Positions 9,393 through 18,735 of a stretch of DNA of 64,000 nt are shown piece by piece. The DNA is from Rhynchopus sp. YZ270_cl-10 (lineage: Eukaryota; Euglenozoa; Diplonemea; Diplonemida; Diplonemidae): positions 248,001-312,000 of the forward strand of contig OZ037881.1 in the NCBI GenBank assembly GCA_964035575.1, given 5' to 3'. Within the stretch, counting starts at the first letter, position 1; each line of letters starts with the position of its first letter. A program made the translations under genes and the position numbers. The notes under the pieces were generated by a model that saw only the letters and a program-made list of their open reading frames with translations, was not told the origin of the DNA and did no database searches.

Positions 9393-9816
9393 AAAACAAA
9401 TAAAATCGAAAGAGCTAAAGGCAAATATCCCCGGCAACAGGGTCAGCCAACCGATGAGAGGTGACAACTTTGCTCAGACGCCACGTGCTGTTGTAATGCA
9501 CAAAGTGAAATACATGAGAGTCATCAAACAAACGTGGTGGCTTTTCCTTTTGCCGTGTTCCTAAGTGCAATCAAGTAATAAAACTTGGCAGATTGAGTTG
9601 CGATGCACACAGCAGTGCAAGGTGATCCCTGTCCAGTTGAGAGTTCAACGAACAGGGCACTCAACCCGAATTAGAAACGAACAAGAGACAACGAACTGGG
9701 AGAGGGGGTGAGGTGAAGGAACAGCTTTGCCACTGCACAGCAGCGACGAACGCATGCCTGTCTATAATGTACGCGAGGTATTCAGACATGCAAGGTGGTA
9801 AAGAGCAACAGAAGCA

Positions 9817-11187
9817 CTACGCAAAGTCAACGCCGTTCTCCTGCAGCTGGCGCCATGCAGCAACGAAGTGTGTCTCGTAGAGGGCACGGTCGGTGGAGAA
9901 GGCACGCACAATGTTGCGCAGTCTCCTGTCTGCACGCATCACCATGTCGATCGGGAGCATGATGAAGCGGGGGCGGGGTCCACCACGGTACTGGATGTCT
10001 GTGCCGTCGGACTCCTGGGTTCCCTCGCCCCACGGTCCGTTCTCCAGGTTGAAGAAATATTCGATGCCGAACTCGAGGTTGTTCGTCGTCCACTGGCCCT
10101 CGTTGTTGCTGATCTCAAGGTGCATCGCACCAACCTGGTGACCGCCCATCAGCGCAACCATCTTGAAGAGTGCGTCTGCGTCCGTGTCAAGCGAGAACCC
10201 AAGCTCACCAAACTTCGCAAAGAAGTAGTCAAGTGTCTCAAGGTGAGGGAAGGCATCGTTGTTGATGTGCTTCAGCGGCATGCGCTCTGCCTCGTCCACA
10301 CAGCGCAGGTCCGTCTCAGAAGGGGCCACAAAGTCACGGCGTCCTGGGCGGAAGAAGAGCGACGGGCTTCCCATGTACTCAAGGGCGGTGTTGCCTGCAA
10401 GCTGGTACAGGTCTGCGTAGGTGATGAACGGGAACGCTGCCTTCACCGGCTCAAGTGCTTCCGTGGCCACGTCGACCCCTGCGTTGTCGGGCAGTGCGTT
10501 CTCCGGTGTCGTTCTGATGCAGCCGCCAGTCGTCCCCCCAATCGGCATCGCAGCACCGTTGAACTGTCCACAGCTGTGCCACGCAAGGCGCACCAGCAGC
10601 GGCCGCATCGACGAAGGGCTGCTCTCAATGAACGCCACCAGCGCCTCCACCACATCCAGGTACTGCTCCCGCACAGACTCCAGGATGCTCTGTCCGGGGA
10701 GAGTCAGTGAGTCACCGAAGTCGCGCTCAACCACGGGTGCGTCTGTCTCGGGCACGACAGGTGTGTTTGTCTCAGGCACAGATGTCTCAGGTACGACAGG
10801 TGTGTTTGTGTCTGGTGCGTTCGTGGTGGGTGCGTCCGTCTCAGGCACAGTGGGCACGTCTGTCGTCGGCACGACAGGTGCGTCTGTGTCTGGTGCGACT
10901 GTCTCAGGCACAGGTGTCTCGGGAACGACGGGTGTATTTGTGACTGGTGCGTTGGTCTCAGGCACAACCGGTGGGATGGATGCTGGTGCAGATGTCACTG
11001 GCACCGGGACTGGCACTGGTGGGTCTGTGGTGACAGGCTCTGGTGTGGGGCGTGGAGCCCGTGTGGGGCGTGGTGCACGAGTGGGACGTGGTGCACGTGT
11101 GCGGCGTGGACGACGGGTTCTCTGTGCATCGACACTGAGGACGGTGCTTGCCACCAACAGCAGACACAGGTAAGTGGCACACTTCAT
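9817..11187 (-). CDS. Secreted class I haem peroxidase with Pro/Thr stalk, copy 3
   Basis: 456 residues, the longest copy. Signal peptide as in the others; the Arg-rich part carries three APRPTR units (about residues 32-50) that copies 1 and 2 lack in tandem form; the stalk (about 50-155) is again PVVPET/VPET based. Catalytic residues match copy 1 (RLAWHSCG, MGGHQVGAMH, QWTTNN, LPID). Nearly every difference among the three genes lies in the stalk. Probably a highly expressed extracellular or surface H2O2-consuming enzyme; whether the stalk is O-glycosylated is inference from its Thr/Pro content. Confidence 0.92.
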   Translation of the reverse strand: MKCATYLCLLLVASTVLSVDAQRTRRPRRTRAPRPTRAPRPTRAPRPTPEPVTTDPPVPVPVPVTSAPASIPPVVPETNAPVTNTPVVPETPVPETVAPDTDAPVVPTTDVPTVPETDAPTTNAPDTNTPVVPETSVPETNTPVVPETDAPVVERDFGDSLTLPGQSILESVREQYLDVVEALVAFIESSPSSMRPLLVRLAWHSCGQFNGAAMPIGGTTGGCIRTTPENALPDNAGVDVATEALEPVKAAFPFITYADLYQLAGNTALEYMGSPSLFFRPGRRDFVAPSETDLRCVDEAERMPLKHINNDAFPHLETLDYFFAKFGELGFSLDTDADALFKMVALMGGHQVGAMHLEISNNEGQWTTNNLEFGIEYFFNLENGPWGEGTQESDGTDIQYRGGPRPRFIMLPIDMVMRADRRLRNIVRAFSTDRALYETHFVAAWRQLQENGVDFA

Positions 11188-11310
11188 TGTTTGCTTGCAA
11201 ATGTGTGGGAAATATGTAGAGCACAAATGTCCTGTGGGTTTATTGTGATGGTGTGGGATGAGTACGCAAAACAGTTACATAGAAGGGGAAAGTTGGAAAT
11301 CGAGGGCAGG

Positions 11311-11374
11311 GGACGACGAACAACCTCGAGTTCGGCATCGAATACTTCTTCAACTTGGACAACGTCCCATGGGG
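11311..11374 (+). pseudogene. Antisense peroxidase fragment, copy 3
   Basis: Reads TTNNLEFGIEYFFNLDNVPW then GRN, as in the other two copies, directly after the shared 5' flank. The CCCATGGGGCCGTAATA core closes it. Confidence 0.75.
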
Positions 11375-11486
11375 CCGTAATAGGGTTGCGGCGATCCCGG
11401 CGCAGGCTGGCAGCTAGATTGGCGCGTTGCACCCGCAGAACACCCCAGAGGATGTCGCCACGTGAGAAGGCCCTCCGCGCGTCGCG

Positions 11487-11980
11487 TTGGTAGGTGGGGG
11501 CGGCCCCTTTTGGGTGGGGGAGAACATAGCCCTGCGGCACGCAGTCAAGGCGTACAACCTCCGCTTGAAGGATGTGCAGGGGGATGGCAACTGCCTCTAT
11601 CGGGCATTGTCGAGGCTGGTGTCTGGGTCGGCGGCCGGGCACAGGAGCTATCGCCAGTGTGTGGTGTCGGAGCTTCGGGCCAACCCCGCCCTCTACCGCG
11701 AGCGGGTCACAGACGGAGACGACAGGGTTCTCGCGCCGCCCTTGGCTCACGGAGACAAAACTGGTGGAACGTGTACTGCAGGATCTGGCAGTTACGTGGA
11801 ACAGCTGGCAGGCTGAAGGGGTGACGAAGTCGTGGACACTGCTCCCACTCCCCCGATACCCGAATGAGGACAGCAGGGCTGCCAGAGCTACAGCAATTGC
11901 GCAAGGCAACGTACCTGAGCGCAACATGGGTTACAGCGCTTCCGTCGGGGAGGCGGCGGCACCAGAGGAACACGCGGACG
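11487..11980 (+). pseudogene. OTU-type cysteine protease relic with intact Cys motif
   Basis: The plus-strand frame 11487-11816 contains LRLKDVQGDGNCLYRALSRL, the OTU signature (Asp and Cys of DGNC), followed by a helix and RQCVVSELRANPALYRE, as in real OTU peptidases. The C-terminal half with the catalytic His is not intact in this frame. OTU enzymes cleave ubiquitin or related chains. Such domains occur in host genes and in several mobile elements, so the origin is open. Opposite strand to all intact genes. Confidence 0.6.
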
Positions 11981-12029
11981 GGATACTCCGTGGTGGCAGA
12001 GGCGAGCCGGAGGCCCGCCTCTAACCCGA

Positions 12030-12180
12030 GTAGTGAGGAAGGCTGCGCTCCTGCGGACCGCGCCTCTCCTCAACCCGCTCAAGGTCCCATGGGGCCGTAA
12101 TATGAGCGGACGTCGCCATGACACTGCGCTCATGATGACCGCGCCTCCCTCAAGCTGTTCAATGCCCATGGGGCCACAAC
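12030..12180 (+). repeat. Tandem 75-bp units ending in CCCATGGGGCC
   Basis: Two units (about 12030-12105 and 12106-12180) share TGCGCTCxTG...GACCGCGCCTC...CTCAA and end CCCATGGGGCC. They look like degenerate versions of the end of the peroxidase-like fragment. Confidence 0.45.
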
Positions 12181-12332
12181 ACCCCGAGATGGAGCTGATC
12201 CGGAGGCATGGTCCGGAGGTGGTGTCACTTCACGAGCAGCTGAAGCCCTACGGCTTGCGGCTGAAGGATGTGGCTGGTGACGGGAACTGCATGTTCCATG
12301 CGCATAACCGGCAGTGTCGTGCGTTACATTAA
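12181..12332 (+). pseudogene. Second OTU fragment
   Basis: Encodes LKPYGLRLKDVAGDGNCMFH, again the OTU Asp/Cys motif, then ends. Similar to but distinct from the relic at 11487, so at least two OTU copies existed. From 12333 to 12657 nothing further is seen. Confidence 0.55.
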
Positions 12333-12657
12333 GTTGCTGGGGGAAATGGAGTCTTGATCTGAAATCTACTGCAGTGACGTAACAAAAAGGGGGCCTGCTG
12401 CTTTTTTTATTTTTCGTTTTTATTTTTGTCAACTCTTTTGATATCCACAGCAACACTGGCTAGGTTACGCTGCGCGCCACACTACCCAGACAAGAAAAAA
12501 ACAAAGTGTAAACTTTGCCTCACCTATCGACCACCACTCCTTTTTCACCCCCCACCTCACACCCGGACACATCACCAGGCCTATTATCATCACTCACGAC
12601 TCCCAACAGCATCACTATGACCCACACACAACCTCTGTTATCCCTGCACCCTCGCCT

Positions 12658-15594
12658 TCAACGCTCCTCCTCCAGGGGCGGTAGGTCCCTGTAGTAGGCC
12701 TCTCTGTCTTTGCCTTGCGTCTTGCGGAGCTCCTGCATGGAGGCGCTTTCGTGTCGTGCGGTGTGAGCGGTGCGTGGGGCGGGCGGCTTCTCTGGGAGGA
12801 AGCCGACTGCCATGGTGTGTGCAGAGCTGCTGGCAGGGAGGGTTGTGATGTGCCCCCTGGCGGCGCCTGCTGTGGAGGGAACGCTGGGCATAGTGATGCG
12901 CAGACTCTGCTGTCGCTCCTCCTGCCCACCACCCCCACGCTCCGCCCTCCTCTGCGAGGAAACATTCCCCGTCCGCAGCTTCGGAGTCGCAGCATCCTTC
13001 CTCGGGGTGCTCTGTCTCTCCTGCTTTTTCATCGAAAAATGCGTCATATTCTCTGTCTGCGATCCACATTCCCGACTTTGCTGTGAAGCCTGCACCGATT
13101 CATGCGCCACCTTTACCCCTCTCCTACCTGGGGCCATTTCTTCTTTGAGACCAGCATTTTCTCGAAACGCAAGAAACTTCGCAGCCACCCGCAGAACAAC
13201 CCTTTGATGTCTGTCTGCAGTGTTTGCGGCTACATTTTGCTTTGGACACAGTGTTGCGAGGAATAGACGCAGGAAGGAGGCGATGGATTGTGCGGAGGAG
13301 ACCATGGCTTTGGCGGGTGGATTCCAGAGGGAGCGCGCCCACATATGTTTTGTGGATGTGACGATGTCTGTTGTGACGGAGGACCACGATGCGATGCGGG
13401 CTTCGACCTTGGCCATCTCGTCTTCGAAGTTGAGTTGTGGCTTGGCTGCTGATTCGTCGTCGCTGCAGTCTGACCCATCTGACCCATATCCCCTATCACG
13501 GAGCATCGCTTTCTCCGCCTTCCGCTTCTCCTTCCGCATCTGCGTCACCATGCTCGACCCCAACGCCAACAGCCCATTCGTCAACACCACATAATCATTC
13601 AATATCACGACCATCTCGTTGTTCTGCGTCTGCGTCATTCTCTGATCGATAATCCCTTTCATCGTCTGCGCCACCAACCCTACCCGAGGCTTCGGCGACG
13701 CACTTTCCGGTGGAGGTGACGGTGTCTGCTGCCCACCTTTATATAGGCTTAGCATAAGGGTCCGCTTCAACGCCCCCGTCTTCTTCTGTGCAGGAAGCGT
13801 TGGGCTGGCAGGTGGTGATGTGGCAAGTGGTGGGGGTGGAGGGGTAGGTGTGGGGGCAGGGGGAAGCTCTGCCTCCACCGCCTGAGCAGAGCGGCCACGA
13901 TACGTCACGTTTGGGTTCTGCCCGGTTCCGAGATATTGAGAGAAGCGAGACTGTACAAATTCGCGTACAGCTGCAGTAGCGCTCTTTGCGTTTGCAAATC
14001 GCATGTGTGCGACAACGCAGGCAGTGGGTTCGTGTCTGCGAAGGTGGTTCCACTCTGCGCGGATTTCAACGGCACCAGGGTGTTGTGTCTTTAGAATGTG
14101 TTTATATAGCAAAGAGATGGAAGGGGACAGACCAGACACAACGACAACGTTTTCGTCATCGGATGTGGATGGCATCTCGTCTCCGATAGGTTTATTCTCG
14201 TTCATCACCACCTCCAACGTCGCCTTCGTCTGCGCAAACCCGAAAAGGTCGAGCTCGCGCAACGAAACATTGTCCTTGAGGCGAAGCTTCTCCTCCTGCA
14301 GCACCTTGACCTCATTTGCCAGCACCGTGTTCGCAGTTTGCAGATCTTTGATGTCCTGCTCAAATGCCTTCTTCTTTGTGTTCCACGCCATTTCATTTGA
14401 TGACATTGCTGTGATCTCCAAATTCAATAATGCCACCTTAGCTTTATATGCGGTAATCGCATCCACTTCACCTTCGTCTGTAGGCCCACGCCCTTTGATG
14501 ATCGCGAGAATCGACGGCCGGATTTTCCGTGCTGCAAGATCCGATACCGGGAATGCACGCTCACGAAGCGCTCCGGGGAGAACTTGAAACAGTTGTATTG
14601 GCTCTCCCTTGAGATGCGGGTCTTTGAAGGCAGTCCAGCCTATATGCACCACAGCAGCCTCGCCATCCAACGGACAGTCATCCTGAGGAAACAGAAAGCA
14701 CGCAATCTCCTTATACACCGCTTGCGATACCAGGGTCTGCCCACCCCCTGCCGCACAGCACAGCATCGCTGCCGCAGTCAGCGCCTTTCCCTTATAATGC
14801 ACCACCGAATCATGCAGCTCATTCGTCACCTTCCCGACACTCAACCCGATGCACAGACGCAGGCCTCGGAAGATATGTGATGCTCCTCTGGTTCCCCATT
14901 TGTCACCCTGCCCTGATGCGGTGATCGGCGATGTTAGAGGATGTGTCAACAATGGGTCGCCGTCTTCCATCAAAGAGAGACATTGTATGTGAAGGGCAGA
15001 GGCAAAGTTGACCGCATCCACGGCATTGGTGAAGGCAGCGAGCAGGATGGTGCCTTGCATGCAGCATTCGTAGCCGTTGTGGGCGGAGAGGAGGGTGCGC
15101 GCGGTCTGCGAATATGCGTCGACAGCTGCGCACATGGAGAGGGAGTGGATGCCCCATAGGGTATCACCCTGCATGACGTCGGAGAAGCAGAAGGTGACGT
15201 ACCCTGTAGGCGCGATGGTGCTCCAGGCACCACCGTGCTCCTCCTGTGGTGCGGAGGGTGTTGGTGCGGGGGGTGTCTCGGTCGTAGTGGGTGCTGTCTC
15301 AGTCGCTTCACCCTCAGGTGCGTTGTTCTGTTCGCTCTCAACCTGAGCAAGCGACCGCCGTGTCCGAGACCGTGACCGCGACCGTCTTCGCCTGCTCTCC
15401 TCCAACTCGAAGTTGATCTTCCCCTCATCTGCGCTCGTCCCCGTCAGCAGTGGTGACAGCGGAGGTGTTGCCTGCGGTGTGCCACCGTCGCAAAACACAG
15501 ACCCACGCTGCTCCAGCTGCAGATGCATATTGGCATTGGGTAGGGCAGGTTGGGAAGAGGGGGACGGAGGGGTAGGTGGGGCGGACTCACCCAT
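12658..15594 (-). CDS. Protein with degenerate class III nucleotide-cyclase domain
   Basis: 978 residues. N-terminus Pro/Ser-rich, with an RS-like patch (69-80). Residues about 131-325 match the class III adenylate/guanylate cyclase fold (YVTFCFSDVMQGDTLW, then YKGKALTAAAMLCCAAGGGQ and LVSQAVYKEI). The first metal Asp is kept (Asp139), but the second metal position reads Thr (QGTILL instead of GDxF-like), and the Asn/Arg pair of the VNxAAR motif is replaced (ALTAAAML), so I expect no cyclase activity. A coiled coil follows (about 375-450), then Pro-rich linkers and a basic low-complexity tail. No membrane segment stands out. A CTCCTTTTCCAG acceptor lies about 45 nt before the ATG. Role probably regulatory or structural. 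Confidence 0.8.
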   Translation of the reverse strand: MGESAPPTPPSPSSQPALPNANMHLQLEQRGSVFCDGGTPQATPPLSPLLTGTSADEGKINFELEESRRRRSRSRSRTRRSLAQVESEQNNAPEGEATETAPTTTETPPAPTPSAPQEEHGGAWSTIAPTGYVTFCFSDVMQGDTLWGIHSLSMCAAVDAYSQTARTLLSAHNGYECCMQGTILLAAFTNAVDAVNFASALHIQCLSLMEDGDPLLTHPLTSPITASGQGDKWGTRGASHIFRGLRLCIGLSVGKVTNELHDSVVHYKGKALTAAAMLCCAAGGGQTLVSQAVYKEIACFLFPQDDCPLDGEAAVVHIGWTAFKDPHLKGEPIQLFQVLPGALRERAFPVSDLAARKIRPSILAIIKGRGPTDEGEVDAITAYKAKVALLNLEITAMSSNEMAWNTKKKAFEQDIKDLQTANTVLANEVKVLQEEKLRLKDNVSLRELDLFGFAQTKATLEVVMNENKPIGDEMPSTSDDENVVVVSGLSPSISLLYKHILKTQHPGAVEIRAEWNHLRRHEPTACVVAHMRFANAKSATAAVREFVQSRFSQYLGTGQNPNVTYRGRSAQAVEAELPPAPTPTPPPPPLATSPPASPTLPAQKKTGALKRTLMLSLYKGGQQTPSPPPESASPKPRVGLVAQTMKGIIDQRMTQTQNNEMVVILNDYVVLTNGLLALGSSMVTQMRKEKRKAEKAMLRDRGYGSDGSDCSDDESAAKPQLNFEDEMAKVEARIASWSSVTTDIVTSTKHMWARSLWNPPAKAMVSSAQSIASFLRLFLATLCPKQNVAANTADRHQRVVLRVAAKFLAFRENAGLKEEMAPGRRGVKVAHESVQASQQSRECGSQTENMTHFSMKKQERQSTPRKDAATPKLRTGNVSSQRRAERGGGGQEERQQSLRITMPSVPSTAGAARGHITTLPASSSAHTMAVGFLPEKPPAPRTAHTARHESASMQELRKTQGKDREAYYRDLPPLEEER

Positions 15595-15637
15595 ACCCCT
15601 CTATCGTTTTCGCATTTTTTGGGGTGTATTTTTCTGT

Positions 15638-15662
15638 CTGGAAAAGGAGTGGGGGGGGGGAA
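15638..15662 (-). promoter_or_regulatory. Pyrimidine tract and CAG acceptor before the 15594 start
   Basis: On the minus strand a C-run and CACTCCTTTTCCAG lie about 45 nt before the ATG. A four-codon upstream ORF (ATG CGA AAA CGA TAG) follows the acceptor and could dampen translation. Confidence 0.45.
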
Positions 15663-15874
15663 TGTGAAAATTCAAAAGCCCTGACAGTGTACCTTTACCA
15701 CAGGTATCGATGGAACACACGACTCTACAACCCTAGAGAGCCCTTCATTGGCATACATTTCCACAGGGGGGATGTTGCATGCAGGTTCAAAAAGGAAAAA
15801 AAATAGAAAACTTTTTTTTGGGTAATTTTTTTTTTGTAATGGCGTTAAGTTTTGAAAGAAAGAGGGTCTAAAAA

Positions 15875-17521
15875 TTATTGCGCCTTTGCGGCTTCTTCTT
15901 GAATTGCTTCCCATTCGCGTACTTCAATCATGATGCAGGTGGCGCTGAAGAACTCGATAAAGCCGAAGAGCACTACCCACCACATCGAGGAGACACTCTG
16001 GAGGAGGGAGTCTGTCGACTCACCTACGCCGAAGCCTATGAGGTTGGCGGTCATGAGGACGGTGATGTTGACGGTGCCTACGGTGGCTTTGAGGTACCGC
16101 CAGTAGGGCTTCACCCGAAGCCACTTCGTCGACTCAGACCTCGAAAAGTACTCAATCATAACAGCCTCTGGTACAATAAAGCACGCCATGAGTACACCCC
16201 ACTTCACCAGGTTCAGCTCCATATCGTGCCAAATCGCTACAAACGCAAAAATAGGGAACACATTAACCATTTGCCACCTCTTCCCTCCAAGCGGTATATA
16301 CATATAACGAACCAGCCAAAGATTAAACGATTTATGCCAATTCCTCCAAAACCCTGAAACAGTGAAGTTGTTGTTCATACAGCGTGTCATATTCTCGGGC
16401 ACCTCTACCTCATCGAATAAAGCAAAGAGACGGGCATAGCGCCATATTATCGCAAATTTTAGCCATAAAAAGTTGAGCAAAAAGAAGCCCATTATCGCCA
16501 TGTCCAATGGGGTCGACCTTTCGAAGAATGGACGGCTTTTAGATAGACCCCACACATACAAATGCCGCAGGGCGTATTCCATTAACCCAAGAAGACATAA
16601 CCAACGGAATAGATAGACTGCTTTATACCGTAAACCATATGCCGTCTGTGGTGCAACGCAGTGTGAGCTGAATGCGTTGTACGTAGTAGTAGGCCCCGCT
16701 ATGTACAGAGGGATGTAGAAAACGTAACCAAGCATTCCTATGAGGCTGTATTCTGAAAGGTCACGTGGCTGTTGCATGCGGTCTTTGTAGGTGGAGGTGG
16801 AGGAGGAGGTGGTGTGTTGTATAGTACTTTGCGCTGCTTCAGTCAAATCCAGACCAAAGCTAAGCAACCGCAACACAGCCAAATTAAACCCAACATGCCA
16901 CCGATAGACCCCTTGATACCGCATTACACCGTACACCTCTGCGACACGTGGCGTACCTAAAAGGTTGCCCCCGTATTGGTGCAGTAGCGTCGTTTTGTAC
17001 CACCCCTTCTGCGATTCGACAAGAAACATAAAGGAGATGACGGCACCCCAGATCAGAAGCTTTGCGGCGGAGGTGCGCTTCACTGCGTGGCAGAAGAGGT
17101 AGAAGGCGAGGGAGAAGAGGAAGGGGAACACCGCGTACGCACCGTGCAGGTAGGTCGCGTAGCCGAGACCGGTGACGGCGTAGAAGATGCGGTGGGTGTG
17201 CACGCTGAGGTAGCGTCGTATGAAGAGAGATATCAGCACAAAGGCCGTAAGCGCTGCAGTGAGCAAAGGAAGCCCGCCACGAAAGTCACGCCACTGTGTG
17301 TCCGTCATGTCCACACCGCCCTGCACCCGCAGGTATGGGCTGTACTCTGTACTTAGTTCGCGCAAGTGCTGCAGCTGGTATTGAAACAGCGTAAACACAA
17401 CAACAACATGAACCCCAATCTCAACCCGTTTGTCGCAGTACCGCGACGGTATCTCCATTCGTGACATGGCTTTTCCCCTCAGGGAAAGGGGTGGGGTGCC
17501 CTGTGTGGTGTGTCGTGACAT
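15875..17521 (-). CDS. MBOAT-family acyltransferase, GUP1/HHAT-like
   Basis: 548 residues with about ten hydrophobic segments. The diagnostic part is FWRNWHKSFNLWLVRYMYIP (391-410), followed by AIWHDMELNL with the invariant catalytic His at about 432; both match the GUP1/HHAT branch of membrane-bound O-acyltransferases. In fungi GUP1 remodels the lipid of GPI anchors; HHAT palmitoylates secreted proteins. Likely in the ER membrane, transferring a fatty acyl group; the exact substrate cannot be told from sequence. Met1 (CCCAATG context) or the internal MSRMEIPSRY (from residue 19) could be the start. Single exon. Confidence 0.85.
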   Translation of the reverse strand: MSRHTTQGTPPLSLRGKAMSRMEIPSRYCDKRVEIGVHVVVVFTLFQYQLQHLRELSTEYSPYLRVQGGVDMTDTQWRDFRGGLPLLTAALTAFVLISLFIRRYLSVHTHRIFYAVTGLGYATYLHGAYAVFPFLFSLAFYLFCHAVKRTSAAKLLIWGAVISFMFLVESQKGWYKTTLLHQYGGNLLGTPRVAEVYGVMRYQGVYRWHVGFNLAVLRLLSFGLDLTEAAQSTIQHTTSSSTSTYKDRMQQPRDLSEYSLIGMLGYVFYIPLYIAGPTTTYNAFSSHCVAPQTAYGLRYKAVYLFRWLCLLGLMEYALRHLYVWGLSKSRPFFERSTPLDMAIMGFFLLNFLWLKFAIIWRYARLFALFDEVEVPENMTRCMNNNFTVSGFWRNWHKSFNLWLVRYMYIPLGGKRWQMVNVFPIFAFVAIWHDMELNLVKWGVLMACFIVPEAVMIEYFSRSESTKWLRVKPYWRYLKATVGTVNITVLMTANLIGFGVGESTDSLLQSVSSMWWVVLFGFIEFFSATCIMIEVREWEAIQEEAAKAQ

Positions 17522-18200
17522 TGGGAATGAAAAAGAACCGGAAGTTTATGAGATGACCTAGCACACATTCTGCGTGAAGTGACCATGTCTCACAGTGTTG
17601 TCGAATAGGCATTAGTTGCTCGGCTTCGCGTAACATAAGAAAGATCGGTGAGATGAGGAAAGGTATAAGAACCTCTTTGAAGCAATAAAGGGGGGAGGGA
17701 GGATGTCCGTGTTGTTAACTACACTCATGTGTCTGTGTTCTTTTCGATTTTTTTTTATCCCCTTCCTTTACATGAAGTGCGATTAGAAAAAACCGGTGTT
17801 TAAAATTGGCAGATTTTTGGTTTTTTTTAGAAACCAGAAGGGTGCGTCCTCCCTTACCCACCCCTCCCTCTATCCATTTTATACGTCTAGCGAAACTTCG
17901 TTATTAAAAAGGCTGTCCAATGACTGGAAAGAAAGAGCAGTTGAAAGTACAAACACCACACCTGTACATCGGTGGACGCAGGGCACTGGTTCTCCGCGGG
18001 GGGTATCGAACCCTCAGAGAAAAGGAAAAAAAAAATATGGCGAATGTGCACAGAGCCCGCGGACCTCCCCCGAAAATTAATTATGCACCCCCTTCCAACC
18101 CCCGTCCCGCCCAAAAAACAAAAAAAAAAAAAACCTCTCCCGAGCTTTCTCCGTCCGCTGACAAGCTAGTCACAGGAAGAAGAAGATCAAAACTCGGTCG
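17522..18200. other. Gene-free spacer
   Basis: AT-rich with homopolymer runs. At about 17960-18016 a stretch reading on the minus strand GGTTCGATACC...CGCGGAGAACCAGTGCCCTG resembles sequence at 32880-32935 and, less well, 53012-53050: a dispersed repeat with a pol III B-box-like GGTTCGATACC. No A box is visible, so I do not call a tRNA. Confidence 0.4.
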
Positions 18201-18202
18201 AG

Positions 18203-18227
18203 CCCGGGCGCGCTTCGCGCGCCCGGG
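18203..18227. repeat. Perfect 11-bp GC hairpin
   Basis: CCCGGGCGCGC-TTC-GCGCGCCCGGG, a perfect stem in an AT-rich area. No gene next to it. Confidence 0.8.
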
Positions 18228-18390
18228 TCCCCACCCCAGCTCAAGTTGGGGGCCTCCGGCGGAATGTGAGAATTGCTCGGTTATCCGACGGCGGAGTTCG
18301 GCACTTTATTGATATTTGCACCAGGCACACATGGTGCACGAATTATCAGTAACCTCAGTTTTTTTACAAAAGAAACGGCGGTATGTCACC

Positions 18391-18560
18391 CAAAGGTTCC
18401 AAGCGAAGCCACGGTACGCAACATTTCAAAAAAATGCGCTTAAAATTGTACATTTTTACAGGCAAACAATGTCACGGGAATGGTGTGATGCAGGCTTGCG
18501 CCGCAGGCGCACGGTACGCTACTTTTTTCCTTTCGCCATGCTGCGTGCTTCCTTTTCCTT
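18391..18560. repeat. Dispersed repeat D, copy 1
   Basis: Matches 27703-27868 closely: GCGAAGCCACGGTACGCAAC at one end, and TTGCGCCGCAGGCGCACGGT then ACGCTACTTTTTT at the other. A third partial copy lies at 27585-27640. Probably a short non-autonomous element; no terminal duplication was resolved. Confidence 0.65.
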
Positions 18561-18650
18561 CGACGTTTGACCAATTGAGTCCGGCTCGATGGTATCTCAA
18601 AAAATTCCCCATAATATGGGCCCCTCCTCCCCCCCAAAAAAAAATCCAAA

Positions 18651-18735
18651 ACCCCCGTCCCTGGACGGGGGTTTGGGACGGGGGTCGGTTTTTGGAAAAT
18701 AATTGACCCCCGTCCGGGACGGGGTGAACGGGGGT
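18651..18735. repeat. Cluster of CCCCCGTCC / GGACGGGGG inverted repeats
   Basis: ACCCCCGTCC-CT-GGACGGGGGT (18651-18672), then a second opposed pair to about 18735. The G-runs could form hairpins or a G-quadruplex. No gene is seen from 18736 to 19202. Confidence 0.6.

Noticed and set aside
11487-11816. OTU frame as an intact gene
   Set aside because: The C-terminal half with the catalytic His does not continue in frame, and the strand is opposite to all firm genes; called a relic.
17950-18022. tRNA gene suggested by a minus-strand GGTTCGATACC
   Set aside because: No A box, no acceptor stem and no anticodon arm could be drawn around it; treated as part of a dispersed repeat.
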